NCBI RefSeq assembly: GCF_026559675.1 | Contig: NZ_CP092891.1 | Location: 2,790,001-2,854,000, forward strand | DNA: 64,000 nt | Origin: Microbacterium oxydans | GTDB lineage: Bacteria; Actinomycetota; Actinomycetes; Actinomycetales; Microbacteriaceae | Direction: 5' to 3' | Shown: positions 42,999 through 52,339 of the stretch, piece by piece | Numbering within the stretch: the first letter of the stretch is position 1 | Layout of the letters: every line of letters starts with the position of its first letter | Position numbers and translations under genes: made by a program | The notes under the pieces: model-generated | Databases searched by the model: none | Seen by the model: only the letters and a program-made list of their open reading frames with translations | Told to the model about the DNA's origin: nothing

Positions 42999-43881
42999 CC
43001 GGAGCACCCCCGAGCACGCGTCGCGCCTCGGCGGCCACCTCTGCGGCGATCGTGTCGAGCAGGTCCGAGCGCAGGTTCCACTGCTGCCAGTACAGCTGCA
43101 CGCGGAGCGTCGGTCCGCCGAGCGCGACCAGCCCGGCCGACTCCTGCAGCAGCGGCACCATCCCCCACCCGAGCCCGAGCCCGACGGCCAGCGCATAGTC
43201 GTGGGAGGCCGGCACGTAATGCCGCGGCACGCCCTCGTGCGGCACCGACATGGCGCGGAGCCATTCGTGCTGCAGCGTGTCGCGGCGATCGAAGTCGACG
43301 AACGGCGCGGCGGCCAGCGCAGCCGTCGTCACCCCGTCCGGGAACCAGCGCGCCGCGAACGCCGTCTCGGCCATCGCACGGTACTCGAGCACCCCGAGCG
43401 GCGACACCGAGCACCCGGCGACGGGCGACTCCTCACTGGTCACCGCAGCCATCACCGTGCCGGACTCGAGCAGCCGCGCGGTGAAGTTCTGGTCGTCGCG
43501 GTGCAGGTCGAAATCGATGTCGTGGCCGGCCGCGAGGCGGGCGAGGGGCGCCAGGAACCACGTCGCCATCGAGTCGGCGTTCACGGCGAGCGGGATGGTG
43601 ATGCGGCGGGCCGAGCCGTCCTCATCGATCCCCACGCCCACGAGCGCGTCGTGCTCCAGCAGGGCGATCTGCCGCGCCAGGCGGACGACGGCCTCCCCCG
43701 CCTCCGTCAATCGCGCGGGTTTGGTCCGCACGACGAGGATGCGACCGAGCTGCTGCTCGAGCGTCTTCAGTCTCTGGCTGACCGCGGAGGGGGTGATCCG
43801 CAGCCGCTTCGACGCGGCATCCAGTGTCCCCTCGTCGACGATCGCGGCGAGGGTCCCGGCGAGCTCGGGGTCGATTCTCAC
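42937..43881 (-). CDS. lysG: LysR-type regulator of lysine/arginine export (LysG/ArgP family)
   Basis: 314 residues. HTH is LAAIVDEGTLDAASKRLRITPSAVSQRLKTLEQQLG, followed by a LysR effector domain. Divergence from a lysE-type exporter is the classic LysG-LysE arrangement, where LysG senses basic amino acids. I chose GTG at 43881 (RIDPELAGTLAAI is the family N-terminus) because it leaves room for promoters; an ATG at 43926 would leave only 25 bases. The C-terminus has an extra basic tail (RASPASRPKRGRAAAG) that reads into marR, so the normal stop may have been lost. Confidence 0.88.
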   Translation of the reverse strand: MRIDPELAGTLAAIVDEGTLDAASKRLRITPSAVSQRLKTLEQQLGRILVVRTKPARLTEAGEAVVRLARQIALLEHDALVGVGIDEDGSARRITIPLAVNADSMATWFLAPLARLAAGHDIDFDLHRDDQNFTARLLESGTVMAAVTSEESPVAGCSVSPLGVLEYRAMAETAFAARWFPDGVTTAALAAAPFVDFDRRDTLQHEWLRAMSVPHEGVPRHYVPASHDYALAVGLGLGWGMVPLLQESAGLVALGGPTLRVQLYWQQWNLRSDLLDTIAAEVAAEARRVLGGAPVSRPRASPASRPKRGRAAAG

Positions 43882-43951
43882 ATAAGCGATGCTAATGGTT
43901 CGAAAGGAATCTTCGCTTCTGTTCATGCCTCGACCTTCCTAGGCTGGACAC

Positions 43952-44611
43952 ATGCTCACGGTTCTCGCCGGCCTCGGACTCGGCCTCTCCCTCATCGTCG
44001 CGATCGGCGCGCAGAACGTCTTCGTGCTGCGTCAGGGGATCCGCCGCGAGCACGTCTTCGCCGTCGTGATCATCTGCGCGCTCTCCGACGCGGCGCTCAT
44101 CGCCGCAGGTGTCGCGGGACTCGGCTTCGTCCTGTCCGCCGCGCCCTGGCTGGTCGTCGTGGCCCGCTGGGCGGGCGCGCTGTTCCTCCTCAGCTACGGG
44201 ATCCTCGCCGCGCGTCGTGCCTGGCGCGGGGGCGAGGAGCTCACGGCGGAGGGCGCGGATCCCGGAGCGCCCGAGTCACCCGCCTCCGGAGACGCCACCA
44301 CGCTCACCCGCACCCGCCTGGCGCCCGTGGTGCTGACGACCCTCGCGCTCACCTGGCTCAACCCGCACGTGTACCTCGACACCGTCCTGATGCTCGGCTC
44401 GATCGCGGCCACCCACGGCGACCAGCGCTGGCTGTTCGCCGGCGGGGCGATCGCCGCCAGCATCCTGTGGTTCACGGCGCTGGGTTTCGGCGCCCGCTAC
44501 CTCGGCCGCTGGCTGCGCACCCCGCGCTCGTGGCGCATCCTCGACGCCGTGATCGCCGTGATCATGATCTCGATCGCGATCAGCCTGGTGCTGCCGGTCC
44601 TCGGCGGCTGA
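43952..44611 (+). CDS. lysE: LysE family basic amino acid exporter
   Basis: 219 residues, six helices. The N-terminus LTVLAGLGLGLSLIVAIGAQNVFVLRQGIRREH is the LysE signature; TLALTWLNPHVYLDTVLMLGS holds the conserved NPH motif. Exports L-lysine and L-arginine when intracellular levels rise. A hydrophilic loop (about 85-115) lies between helices 3 and 4. It is driven from the 70-base region shared with lysG; a TAGGCT -10-like box is just upstream of the start. Confidence 0.93.
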   Translation: MLTVLAGLGLGLSLIVAIGAQNVFVLRQGIRREHVFAVVIICALSDAALIAAGVAGLGFVLSAAPWLVVVARWAGALFLLSYGILAARRAWRGGEELTAEGADPGAPESPASGDATTLTRTRLAPVVLTTLALTWLNPHVYLDTVLMLGSIAATHGDQRWLFAGGAIAASILWFTALGFGARYLGRWLRTPRSWRILDAVIAVIMISIAISLVLPVLGG

Positions 44612-44617
44612 CCGGAC

Positions 44618-44974
44618 TCAGGCGCCGTCGATCTGGGCGAGCCGGGCCCGGACGAGACTCTCGAGCACGCCCGTGGGAATCGGACTCTCGGGCTGGAACC
44701 GGATGGTCCCCTTGTCCACGCTGACCCCCGGATGCCCCTCCAGGGAACCGGCGACAGCGGCCACCGCGTCCGGGCTGAACGGATAGATCCCGATGTGCTT
44801 CCTGGCGCGCATCACCGAGAGCAGCGGCTTGCCGCCGTACACCAGCGCGGGCATCCCGTATCCCTTGCCCTGCTCGGCCTCGGGCGCCTCCTGCCGTGCG
44901 ACGGCGTACACACGATCGATCGCCTCGCGGTCCGAGGCGGCGAGGTCGGTCAGGTAGTCGTCGATGGTTCCCAC
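44618..44974 (-). CDS. DUF1801 / YdhG-like protein
   Basis: 118 residues of the DUF1801 family (YdhG-like, sometimes called iron-chaperone frataxin-like). Recognised by TIDDYLTDLAASDREAIDRV, GYGMPALVYGGKPLLSV and ARKHIGIYPFSPDAV. Cytoplasmic; molecular role is not established. It stands alone, convergent with lysE with only six bases between the stops. Confidence 0.82.
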   Translation of the reverse strand: MGTIDDYLTDLAASDREAIDRVYAVARQEAPEAEQGKGYGMPALVYGGKPLLSVMRARKHIGIYPFSPDAVAAVAGSLEGHPGVSVDKGTIRFQPESPIPTGVLESLVRARLAQIDGA

Positions 44975-45022
44975 GACCGCATCCTGCCACCGATCGGCGC
45001 GCAGGGCGGGGACTCCGCAGGA

Positions 45023-45826
45023 TCAGGCCCCGTCGAGGGGGCGCATGATCCGGGTGAGGAAGCGCTGCGTGCGCTCGTGCTGCGGCGCACGGAAGAGCTC
45101 GGCCGGCGGCCCCTGCTCCACGACCACGCCGCCGTCCATGAACAGCACGTGATCGGCGGCCTCGCGCGCGAAGCTCAGCTCGTGCGTCACGACCGCCATG
45201 GTCCATCCCTCGTCGGCGAGCTCCTTGATCACGAGCAGCACCTCCCCCACCAGCTCGGGGTCGAGCGCGCTCGTCGGCTCGTCGAAGAGCAGCAGATCGG
45301 GCTTGAGGGCGAGCGCGCGCACGATGCCGACGCGCTGCTGCTGTCCGCCGGAGAGCTGGTGCGGGCGCGCATCCGCCTTGTCCGCGAGACCCACGCGGTC
45401 GAGCAGAGCGACCGCCTCGGCCACCACCTCGGTCTTGGGGCGGCCCTGCACGCGCCACGGCCCCTCGATGACGTTCTCGAGCACCGTGAGGTGCGGGAAC
45501 AGGTTGTGGTGCTGGAAGACCATCGCCGAACGGTCGCGCAGCGCCAGACGCTGCTGCTTCTGCACGCGCGGCTTCGGCTTCGCGGCCGGGGCGAAGTCGA
45601 TGTCGGGGCCGCCCGCGACCACGATCGTCCCGGCATCCGGCGTCTCGAGGCCGTTGAGCGCGCGCAGGACCGTGGTCTTGCCGGAGCCGCTGGGGCCGAT
45701 GAGCACGACGACCTCGCCGCGATGCAGCGTCAGATCGATGCCGCTGAGCACCTCGTTGTCGCCGAAGCTCTTGCGCAGCCCCCGGGCGGTGAGGAGTGCC
45801 TGCGGGGTGTTCTCAGGTTGCGACAC
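45023..45826 (-). CDS. Polar amino acid ABC transporter ATP-binding protein
   Basis: 267 residues. Walker A GPSGSGKTT, signature LSGGQQQRVG, Walker B LLLFDEPTSALD and H-loop VVTHELSFAREAADHV. The sequence is typical of GlnQ/TcyC ATPases, with an insert (ARP-like AAKPKPRVQKQQRLALRDR) after the Walker A region that is seen in cystine-type transporters. Overlaps the permease gene by 14 bases. Completes a three-gene importer. Confidence 0.92.
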   Translation of the reverse strand: MSQPENTPQALLTARGLRKSFGDNEVLSGIDLTLHRGEVVVLIGPSGSGKTTVLRALNGLETPDAGTIVVAGGPDIDFAPAAKPKPRVQKQQRLALRDRSAMVFQHHNLFPHLTVLENVIEGPWRVQGRPKTEVVAEAVALLDRVGLADKADARPHQLSGGQQQRVGIVRALALKPDLLLFDEPTSALDPELVGEVLLVIKELADEGWTMAVVTHELSFAREAADHVLFMDGGVVVEQGPPAELFRAPQHERTQRFLTRIMRPLDGA

Positions 45827-46478
45827 GACTGTCGAGCCTCCTCTCGAGGGCGCTCTGCCCGAAGGACAGCAGGAGGCAGAAGACCCAGTAGACCAGCGCC
45901 GCCGCGAGGTAGAGCACCATGAACTGGTACGTGGTCGAGGCGATCTGCTGGGCCACCTTGAACAGTTCCGTGACCAGGATCAGCGAGGTGAGGGACGTGT
46001 CCTTCACGAGGGAGATGAAGGTGTTCGACAGCGGCGGCACCGACACCCGTGCGGCCTGCGGGAGGATGATCCGCGTGAGCGTGCGGGTGCGGTTCATGCC
46101 GACCGTGTAGGCGGCCTCCCACTGGCCCTTCGGGACCGAGAGGATCGCCGCCCGCACGACCTCGGCGCCGTAGCCGCCCACGTTGAGCGACAGCGCGATG
46201 ATGGCGCTCGGCCACGGGTCGATCGTGATCCCGATCGACGGCATGCCGTAGAAGATCACGAACAGCTGCACGAGCAGCGGCGTGCCCCGGATCACGGAGA
46301 TGTAGAACCGGGCGAACCCCGACACGACCGGATGCACCGAGATCCGCATCAGGGCGATGCCGACGGCGATGAGGAGCCCCAGCGCGAAGGAGGCCAGCGC
46401 GAGGGGCACCGTCGCCGTCAGACCCGCCCAGGCGATCGGCCCGAGCGAGTCGAGGAACAGCTGCCAGGGGTTCTCCAT
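45813..46478 (-). CDS. Polar amino acid ABC transporter permease
   Basis: 221 residues, five to six helices, HisM/GlnP type. Start NPWQLFLDSLGPIAWAGLTATVPLALASF is the family N-terminus; the EAA loop is ILSVPKGQWEAAYTVGMNRTRTLTRIILPQAARVS. Lies three bases after the binding-protein stop. Cystine is a plausible substrate given the ATPase insert and nearby transsulfuration genes, but this is an inference. Confidence 0.92.
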   Translation of the reverse strand: MENPWQLFLDSLGPIAWAGLTATVPLALASFALGLLIAVGIALMRISVHPVVSGFARFYISVIRGTPLLVQLFVIFYGMPSIGITIDPWPSAIIALSLNVGGYGAEVVRAAILSVPKGQWEAAYTVGMNRTRTLTRIILPQAARVSVPPLSNTFISLVKDTSLTSLILVTELFKVAQQIASTTYQFMVLYLAAALVYWVFCLLLSFGQSALERRLDSRVAT

Positions 46479-46481
46479 CGA

Positions 46482-47303
46482 CTACTTGGTGACGTCTTCG
46501 CCGAAGTACTTGTCGCTGATCTCTGCCAGGGTCCCATCGGCACGGAGCTCGTCGAGCGCGCCGTCGACGGCCTCGACGAGGGCCTTCTTGTCCTTGGTGA
46601 ACACGAAGGCCTGCTTGCCCGCGTCCTCGGTCTCCGCCGCGATCTTGAGCCCGGACGGGCTGTTGGTCTTCTCGTAGTCGAGGAAGGTCAGCTTGTCGTT
46701 GATGGTCGCGTCGACACGGCCCTGACGCAGCAGCTCGACGGCCTGCGCCCATCCTTCGACGGCCTCGACCTTCGCGCCGGACTCCTTGGCGAGATCGTTC
46801 CAGTTGCTGGTGAGGGACTGCGCGGTCGTCTTGCCGTCGAGGTCGGCGAAGGAGGAGATCGAGTCATCGTCGTCGGCCACGACGATCACGCCGGGCGAGA
46901 CGGTGTACGGCTCGCTGAAGAGGTACTTCTTCTCGCGGTCCTCGTTGATCGAGACCTGGTTCGCGATCACGTCGAAGCGCCCGGCGTCGAGGCCGGCGAA
47001 GATCGCGTCCCACTGCGTCTCCTGGAAGGTGACCTCGAGGCCGAGCTTGTCGGCGACGGCCTGGATGATCTCGACGTCGAAGCCCGTGAGGTCGCCGGAT
47101 CCGCCGTCGCCGTGGAAGCTGAAGGGGCGGTAGGTGCCCTCGGTCGCGACCGTGAGCGTGCCGTCCTTGACCAGGCCGAAGTCGGAGCTCGCGGAGCTCT
47201 CCCCGCCGCCCGAGGTGCTCGCGGGAGTGCTCGATCCGCTGCAGGCGGTGAGCGTCGCGGCGGCGATGACGAGTGCGGTGACGGCGATGAGACGACGAGA
47301 CAT
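46482..47303 (-). CDS. Polar amino acid ABC transporter substrate-binding lipoprotein
   Basis: 273 residues, family 3 solute-binding protein. Signal peptide RRLIAVTALVIAAATL with lipobox LTAC and a Ser/Gly-rich linker. Domain starts GLVKDGTLTVATEGTYRPFSFH, with GFDVEIIQAVADKLGLEVTFQETQWDAIFAGLDAGRFDVIANQV, the typical amino-acid binding lobe containing the Arg/Asp-free GLDAGRFDVI motif. Heads the importer operon. TcyA/FliY-like cystine binding is the likeliest specificity. Confidence 0.92.
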   Translation of the reverse strand: MSRRLIAVTALVIAAATLTACSGSSTPASTSGGGESSASSDFGLVKDGTLTVATEGTYRPFSFHGDGGSGDLTGFDVEIIQAVADKLGLEVTFQETQWDAIFAGLDAGRFDVIANQVSINEDREKKYLFSEPYTVSPGVIVVADDDDSISSFADLDGKTTAQSLTSNWNDLAKESGAKVEAVEGWAQAVELLRQGRVDATINDKLTFLDYEKTNSPSGLKIAAETEDAGKQAFVFTKDKKALVEAVDGALDELRADGTLAEISDKYFGEDVTK

Positions 47304-47434
47304 GGACCCTCCTGGGGTGTGATGCGCGGTGCGAGTTTACGCGACCGCCGCGGGAACTCCCTCACAGTACGTGGCCTGCGGCGGTTCCCCGCATCCGATG
47401 ACGTTGCGTTTCGCGGTGTCCGGGGCAGGACGCC

Positions 47435-47466
47435 GAAACGCCCCCGGGCGGACCCGGGGGCGTTTC
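47435..47466. terminator. Terminator after rplA
   Basis: GAAACGCCCCCGGG and CCCGGGGGCGTTTC form a 14-base stem around CGGA, 12 bases after the rplA stop. It can work on both strands. Confidence 0.88.
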
Positions 47467-47478
47467 AGGGAGTCAGAC

Positions 47479-48168
47479 TCAGATGGCGTTGACGTCCAGC
47501 GGGATGCCGGGGCCGAACGTGGTCGACACCGCACCCTTCTGGATGTAACGGCCCTTGGCGCTCGACGGCTTGAGGCGGACGATCTCCTCGAGCGCTGCGC
47601 CGATGTTCTCGTTCAGCTGCTCGGCGGTGAAGGAGGCCTTGCCGACGACGAAGTGCACGTTGGCGTGCTTGTCGACGCGGAACTCGATCTTTCCGCCCTT
47701 GATCTCCTCGACGGCCTTGGCCGGGTTCGGGGTCACGGTGCCGGTCTTCGGGTTCGGCATCAGACCACGCGGGCCGAGCACCTTGCCGAGACGACCGACC
47801 TGGCCCATGAGCTCCGGGGTGGAGACGGCCGCGTCGAACGCGGTCCAGCCGCCGGCGACCTTCTCGATGAGCTCGGCGCCGCCGACCTCATCGGCGCCTG
47901 CGGCGATCGCTGCCTCGGCCGCGGGGCCGGTGGCGAACACGATGACGCGGGCGGTCTTACCGGTGCCGTGGGGCAGGATGACGGTGCCGCGCACCATCTG
48001 GTCTGCCTTGCGGGGGTCGACGGCGAGCTTCAGCGCGACCTCGACGGTCGAGTCGAACTTCGACGAGCCGGTCTCCTTCGCGAGGGCGACAGCCTCGGTC
48101 GGGGTGTAGAAACGGTCTGCCTCGATCTTCTCGGCGGCAGCCTTGTAAGCCTTGGACTTGGTAGCCAT
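47479..48168 (-). CDS. rplA: 50S ribosomal protein L1
   Basis: 229 residues of uL1, lining the L1 stalk at the E site. Recognised by [52 protein letters not shown] and [21 protein letters not shown]. Lies 11 bases after rplK, co-transcribed. Confidence 0.98.
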   Translation of the reverse strand: MATKSKAYKAAAEKIEADRFYTPTEAVALAKETGSSKFDSTVEVALKLAVDPRKADQMVRGTVILPHGTGKTARVIVFATGPAAEAAIAAGADEVGGAELIEKVAGGWTAFDAAVSTPELMGQVGRLGKVLGPRGLMPNPKTGTVTPNPAKAVEEIKGGKIEFRVDKHANVHFVVGKASFTAEQLNENIGAALEEIVRLKPSSAKGRYIQKGAVSTTFGPGIPLDVNAI

Positions 48169-48179
48169 GATTATTCTCC

Positions 48180-48611
48180 TCAGCCCTCGACCGTGATGCC
48201 CATGGAACGGGCGGTGCCGGCGATGATCTTCGAGGCGGCCTCGATGTCATTCGCGTTCAGGTCGGCCTGCTTGGTCTCGGCGATCTGGCGGACCTGGTCC
48301 TTGGTGATCTTCGCGACCTTGACGGTGTGCGGGGTCGCGGAGCCCTTGGGGACGCCGGCGGCCTTCTTGATGAGCTCCGCAGCGGGCGGGGTCTTCAGAA
48401 CGAACGTGAAGCTGCGGTCCTCGTAGACGGTGATCTCGACGGGGATGACGTTGCCGCGCTGCGACTCGGTCGCGGCGTTGTACGCCTTGCAGAACTCCAT
48501 GATGTTGACGCCATGCTGACCGAGCGCGGGGCCGATCGGCGGCGCCGGGTTGGCTGCACCGGCGTTGATCTGAAGCTTGATCAGGCCGGTCACCTTCTTC
48601 TTCGGTGCCAT
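48180..48611 (-). CDS. rplK: 50S ribosomal protein L11
   Basis: 143 residues of uL11, GTPase-associated centre. Recognised by [20 protein letters not shown] and [17 protein letters not shown], with [16 protein letters not shown] preceded by AAAGGAAAG. Follows nusG by a 222-base gap with a terminator, so it probably has its own promoter. Confidence 0.98.
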
Positions 48612-48785
48612 TCTCTTTCCTTTCATCGAATCGGATGCCGGGGCATCCGCTTCTCCCACAGATCCGGCGGTTCCGGACCGTGGTCGTCTCCGCGCACGCC
48701 GAAGCGCCGCACAAACCACACAAGTCTACCCGATCAGGAGAGCACTCGTTGCCGCGGGCTACGCGACGGGCAGGCGCCCCCGACG

Positions 48786-48821
48786 CGAGAACGGCCGCCC
48801 CGAAAGGGACGGCCGTTCTCG
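48786..48821 (-). terminator. Terminator after nusG
   Basis: CGAGAACGGCCGTCCC and GGGGCGGCCGTTCTCG form a 16-base stem with loop TTTC, 13 bases after the nusG stop. Confidence 0.85.
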
Positions 48822-48833
48822 TGAGGACTGGTG

Positions 48834-49871
48834 TCAGACCATCTTGGTGACCTGGTCGAACGACAGCTCGACCGGGGTCTCGCGCTCGAAGAGGGAGACG
48901 AGGACCGTGAGCTTGCCGCTCTCGGGCTTGATCTCGCTGATCGAACCGGGAAGACCCGCGAACGAGCCCTCCTTGATCGTGATGGTCTCGCCGACCTCGA
49001 AGTCGACCTCGGCCGGCAGCGGACGAGCGACGGCGACGCCGCCCTTCGACGCGATGTTCTTGGCCGTGGGGACGTCCTTGACCTCGACGAGGGACTTCAG
49101 CATGTTGAAGGCCTCTTCGAAGCGCAGCGGCGTCGGGTTGTGGGCGTTGCCCACGAAGCCGGTGACACCCGGGGTGTGACGCACGACCGACCAGGTGTCT
49201 TCCGTGAGCTCCATGCGCACCAGCACGTAGCCGGGGATGCGCACGCGGGTGACCATCTTGCGCTGGCCGTTCTTGATCTCGACCACGTCTTCCATCGGGA
49301 CCTCGACCTGGTAGATCTCGTCCTCGACCTCGAGCGTCGACTTGCGCTGCTCGATGTTGGCCTTCACCTTGCGCTCGAAGCCGGCGTAGGAGTGGATGAC
49401 GTACCACTTGCCCGGGAGCATGCGGAGGTCCAGGCGGAAGGCCTCGTACGGGTCCTCCTCGGCGTCCTCGTCGTCCGCAGAGGACTCCTCGTCGCCCTGC
49501 TCCTCGTCAGCACCGAGGTCGGGGCCGTCGTAGGGCGTGACCTCGTCGGCCGCAGCCGCGTCGAGCTCGGCGACCTCCTCGGCCACAGATTCGTTGAGGA
49601 CCTCAGCGGCAGCCTCAGACTCAGCCGCTTCGTCCAGGTTGAGAGCGTCGTTCACGATCGCGTCCGCCTCCGGGTCGTCGATGTCGATGTCGGTGTCATC
49701 CGTGTCGTCCTCTTCGCCGTCCTCGCCCTCGACGTGGACAGCGACGTGCTCAGCCGAGGTGGCCGAGAGCTCTTCCTCTGCGAGGACGTTGCCCTCCTGG
49801 GCTTCGTCTTCCTCGCTGGACTGCTCTGCGGCGGTCGCCCAGTCGGCGTCGTCGGAATATCGTTCAGACAC
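48834..49871 (-). CDS. nusG: Transcription elongation/termination factor NusG
   Basis: 345 residues. The C-terminal ~185 residues are ordinary NusG: NGN domain from [20 protein letters not shown] through [10 protein letters not shown], and the KOW domain [20 protein letters not shown]. The N-terminal ~150 residues are an acidic, low-complexity extension (very rich in Glu, Asp and Ala), far longer than E. coli NusG (181 residues), as known in actinobacteria. GTG start at 49871 chosen because [10 protein letters not shown] is the usual Microbacteriaceae start and GGAG lies upstream. Follows secE by 42 bases. Confidence 0.95.
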   Translation of the reverse strand: MSERYSDDADWATAAEQSSEEDEAQEGNVLAEEELSATSAEHVAVHVEGEDGEEDDTDDTDIDIDDPEADAIVNDALNLDEAAESEAAAEVLNESVAEEVAELDAAAADEVTPYDGPDLGADEEQGDEESSADDEDAEEDPYEAFRLDLRMLPGKWYVIHSYAGFERKVKANIEQRKSTLEVEDEIYQVEVPMEDVVEIKNGQRKMVTRVRIPGYVLVRMELTEDTWSVVRHTPGVTGFVGNAHNPTPLRFEEAFNMLKSLVEVKDVPTAKNIASKGGVAVARPLPAEVDFEVGETITIKEGSFAGLPGSISEIKPESGKLTVLVSLFERETPVELSFDQVTKMV

Positions 49872-49913
49872 GTTGCTTCTTCTCCATAGCTGCGGCACGA
49901 GCCGCGGGCGTCA

Positions 49914-50186
49914 TCAGCCAGGGATTCCGAACACCCAGTGCGTCACGAATGCGAACAGCGTGTCCAAGCCGTAGACGATGCCCATGACGATCACAACGAA
50001 GACGAGCACCACCAGGGTGAACTTGAACAGCTCCTTGCGAGTCGGGGTGACGACCTTGCGGAGCTCGGCGATGACCTGGCGGAGGAACAGGGCGATGCCC
50101 CCGAAGAACCGGGAGAAGGGGTTGCCCTTCTTCTCGCGGGTGGCGCCGGCCGCGACGACCTCGCCGCGCGGTTCGTCCTGATCCAT
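49914..50186 (-). CDS. secE: Preprotein translocase subunit SecE
   Basis: 90 residues: cytoplasmic N-terminus, the amphipathic helix RQVIAELRKVVTPTRKELFKFT typical of SecE, and one membrane helix (LVVLVFVVIVMGIVYGLDTLF). Essential partner of SecY. ATG preceded by GAAAGGTAC. Lies between tRNA-Trp and nusG, the canonical order. Confidence 0.96.
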   Translation of the reverse strand: MDQDEPRGEVVAAGATREKKGNPFSRFFGGIALFLRQVIAELRKVVTPTRKELFKFTLVVLVFVVIVMGIVYGLDTLFAFVTHWVFGIPG

Positions 50187-50226
50187 CCTGAATGTACCTT
50201 TCGTGTGTCAGCGTTGCGCTGACGCG

Positions 50227-50299
<73 letters not shown>

Positions 50300-50492
50300 A
50301 GAGTCCGGGAGGACTCGGGGTGCCTCTCCACCCTTTCACGATCCGGCGGGGCGTGAGCCCCAGGCATGGCGAAAGACTGCAGAGAACAACTGCCCCACAA
50401 GCATACGGCATCGATCCGGTGGCGCCGAACCGGGAGCGGAACCCGCGTTGTTGCTAGGCTCGGCGAGCGGAAGTCGGGGGAAAGGGGCGCGT

Positions 50493-52316
50493 GTGAGCGC
50501 GGATGTGCAGCAGTTCCAGGTGGATGTGCGCGGTGTCGTCGATCTGCTCAGCAGGCACATCTACTCCAGCCCCCGGGTGTACCTTCGCGAGCTCATGCAG
50601 AACGCGCGGGACGCGATCACCGCCCGCCGCGAGGTCGACGGCGGAGGCGGACGCATCCGGATCACCCCGCTGACCGCCGAGAACGGCGAGTTCGTGCTGC
50701 GCGACGACGGCGTGGGTCTCACGGCCACGGAAGTCGCCGATCTGCTGGCGACCGTGGGCCGCAGCTCCAAACGCGACATCTTCGACCTGCCCCGCAGCGA
50801 CTACCTCGGGCAGTTCGGCATCGGCCTGCTCAGCTGCTTCATGGTCGCCGACACCATCGTGATCCGCTCGCGGAGTGCCCGCGGCGGCGCTTCGGTCGAG
50901 TGGACCGGCAGCGCGGACGGCACCTTCCAGGTGGCCGAGCTGGAGGAGGAGCTCCCGATCGGCACCAGCGTGCACCTCGTGCCGCGCTTCGACACCGACG
51001 AGCTCCTGCGCCCGGCCGCCGTGCACGAGCTGGCGACGACGTTCGGCGAGTTCCTGCCGGTGCGGGTCACGCTCGACGCACCCGGCGGCGACATCGACAT
51101 CACCAGGGACGCCCCGTTCCTCGACGCCGCGCAGGATCCCGAGGCGGCGGTCCGATACGGCCGCGACCTCCTCGGCGCAAGCCCGCTCGACATCATCGAG
51201 CTCAACGAGCCGGCCACCGGCACCCGCGGACTCGCCTACGTGCTGCCCTTCGCCCCTCCCCCGGGCGCCCGCCAGGCCACCCGCATGTACCTGGGGCGGA
51301 TGCTGCTGTCCGAGCGCGTGGACGATGTCCTCCCGGACTGGGCGTTCTTCGTCCGCGCCGTGATCGACTCCACCGGCCTCGCGCCGACCGCGAGCAGGGA
51401 GTCGCTGGTCGAGGATGCGGCACTCGAGCGCGTCCGCGAGCAGCTCGGCGCCGGCATCCGCCGCTGGGTGCTCGAACTGGGCCTGCGCGAGCCCCACCGT
51501 CTCGCGCAGTTCGTCGCGGTCCACGAGGTCGGCCTCAAGTCGCTGGTGCGTCACGACGAGGAGCTCGCGCAGTTCATCTCCCGCTGGTTGACCGTCGAGA
51601 CCACCCACGGCACCCTGCGGGTCGGCGACCTGGTGGAGCGCTACCCGCACGTCCGCTACGCGCAGACCGTGGACGAGTTCCGACAGGTGGCCGGGATCTC
51701 GCCCGCCGACGAGGTGCTCGTCAACGGCGGCTACCTCTACGACGCCGACCTGGTGCGGATGCTGCCGGACCTCTACCCGCACGTCACGGTCGAGCAGGTC
51801 GATGTGACGGGCGAGCTCGACCGCCTCGACCCGCCTCCGCTCGACGACCGCGATGCCGCCGTCGCCCTGGAGACCCGCGCCGGCGCCGTGCTCGCCGCGT
51901 CCGAGTGCTCGGTCGTCGTGCGCGCGATCGACCGCCCCGACCTCGCCGGGCTCTACGTGGCCGACCCCGAGGTGCTGCGGGCGATCGACCGCGGGCGGAC
52001 CAAGGGCGTCACCGGCGCACTGTGGGGCGGCGTCCTGGACCGCATCGACCAGACGCTGTCCTCCGCGCGCGACGACGACCTGCGCGCCCGTCTGTGCCTG
52101 AACTGGTCGAACCGGGTCGTGCGCGCGCTGGTGCGCGTGCAGGACGACGCCGTCTTCGCCCGCACCGTGCAGCTCCTCTACATCCAGGCGCTGCTCGCCG
52201 GGCATCATCCGCTCGCCGACGCCGACCGTGCGCTGATGACCAGCGCACTCGCCGACCTCGTCTCGCTCTCGGCCGGACTCGAAGGGGACGCGATCCCCTT
52301 CGGCGACGCCCGCTGA
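50493..52316 (+). CDS. HSP90-like (HtpG-related) GHKL ATPase
   Basis: 607 residues. The N-terminal GHKL ATPase domain has LRELMQNARDAI (residues 31-42, catalytic Glu 33, Asn 37), DDGVGL (71-76), and GQFGIGLLSCFM (106-117, the lid glycines). TASRESLVEDAAL matches the middle-domain Arg region of HSP90. The C-terminal part diverges from HtpG and lacks a recognisable dimerisation domain. Likely an HSP90 paralog for specific clients. GTG start chosen after GGGGGAAAGGGG. It is followed 23 bases later by a TPR protein; HSP90-TPR pairing is familiar from eukaryotic co-chaperones. Between tRNA-Trp and this start only a TAGGCT -10-like box is seen. Confidence 0.82.
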   Translation: MSADVQQFQVDVRGVVDLLSRHIYSSPRVYLRELMQNARDAITARREVDGGGGRIRITPLTAENGEFVLRDDGVGLTATEVADLLATVGRSSKRDIFDLPRSDYLGQFGIGLLSCFMVADTIVIRSRSARGGASVEWTGSADGTFQVAELEEELPIGTSVHLVPRFDTDELLRPAAVHELATTFGEFLPVRVTLDAPGGDIDITRDAPFLDAAQDPEAAVRYGRDLLGASPLDIIELNEPATGTRGLAYVLPFAPPPGARQATRMYLGRMLLSERVDDVLPDWAFFVRAVIDSTGLAPTASRESLVEDAALERVREQLGAGIRRWVLELGLREPHRLAQFVAVHEVGLKSLVRHDEELAQFISRWLTVETTHGTLRVGDLVERYPHVRYAQTVDEFRQVAGISPADEVLVNGGYLYDADLVRMLPDLYPHVTVEQVDVTGELDRLDPPPLDDRDAAVALETRAGAVLAASECSVVVRAIDRPDLAGLYVADPEVLRAIDRGRTKGVTGALWGGVLDRIDQTLSSARDDDLRARLCLNWSNRVVRALVRVQDDAVFARTVQLLYIQALLAGHHPLADADRALMTSALADLVSLSAGLEGDAIPFGDAR

Positions 52317-52339
52317 ACCTCCACCGAAAGGCCCCGTCC

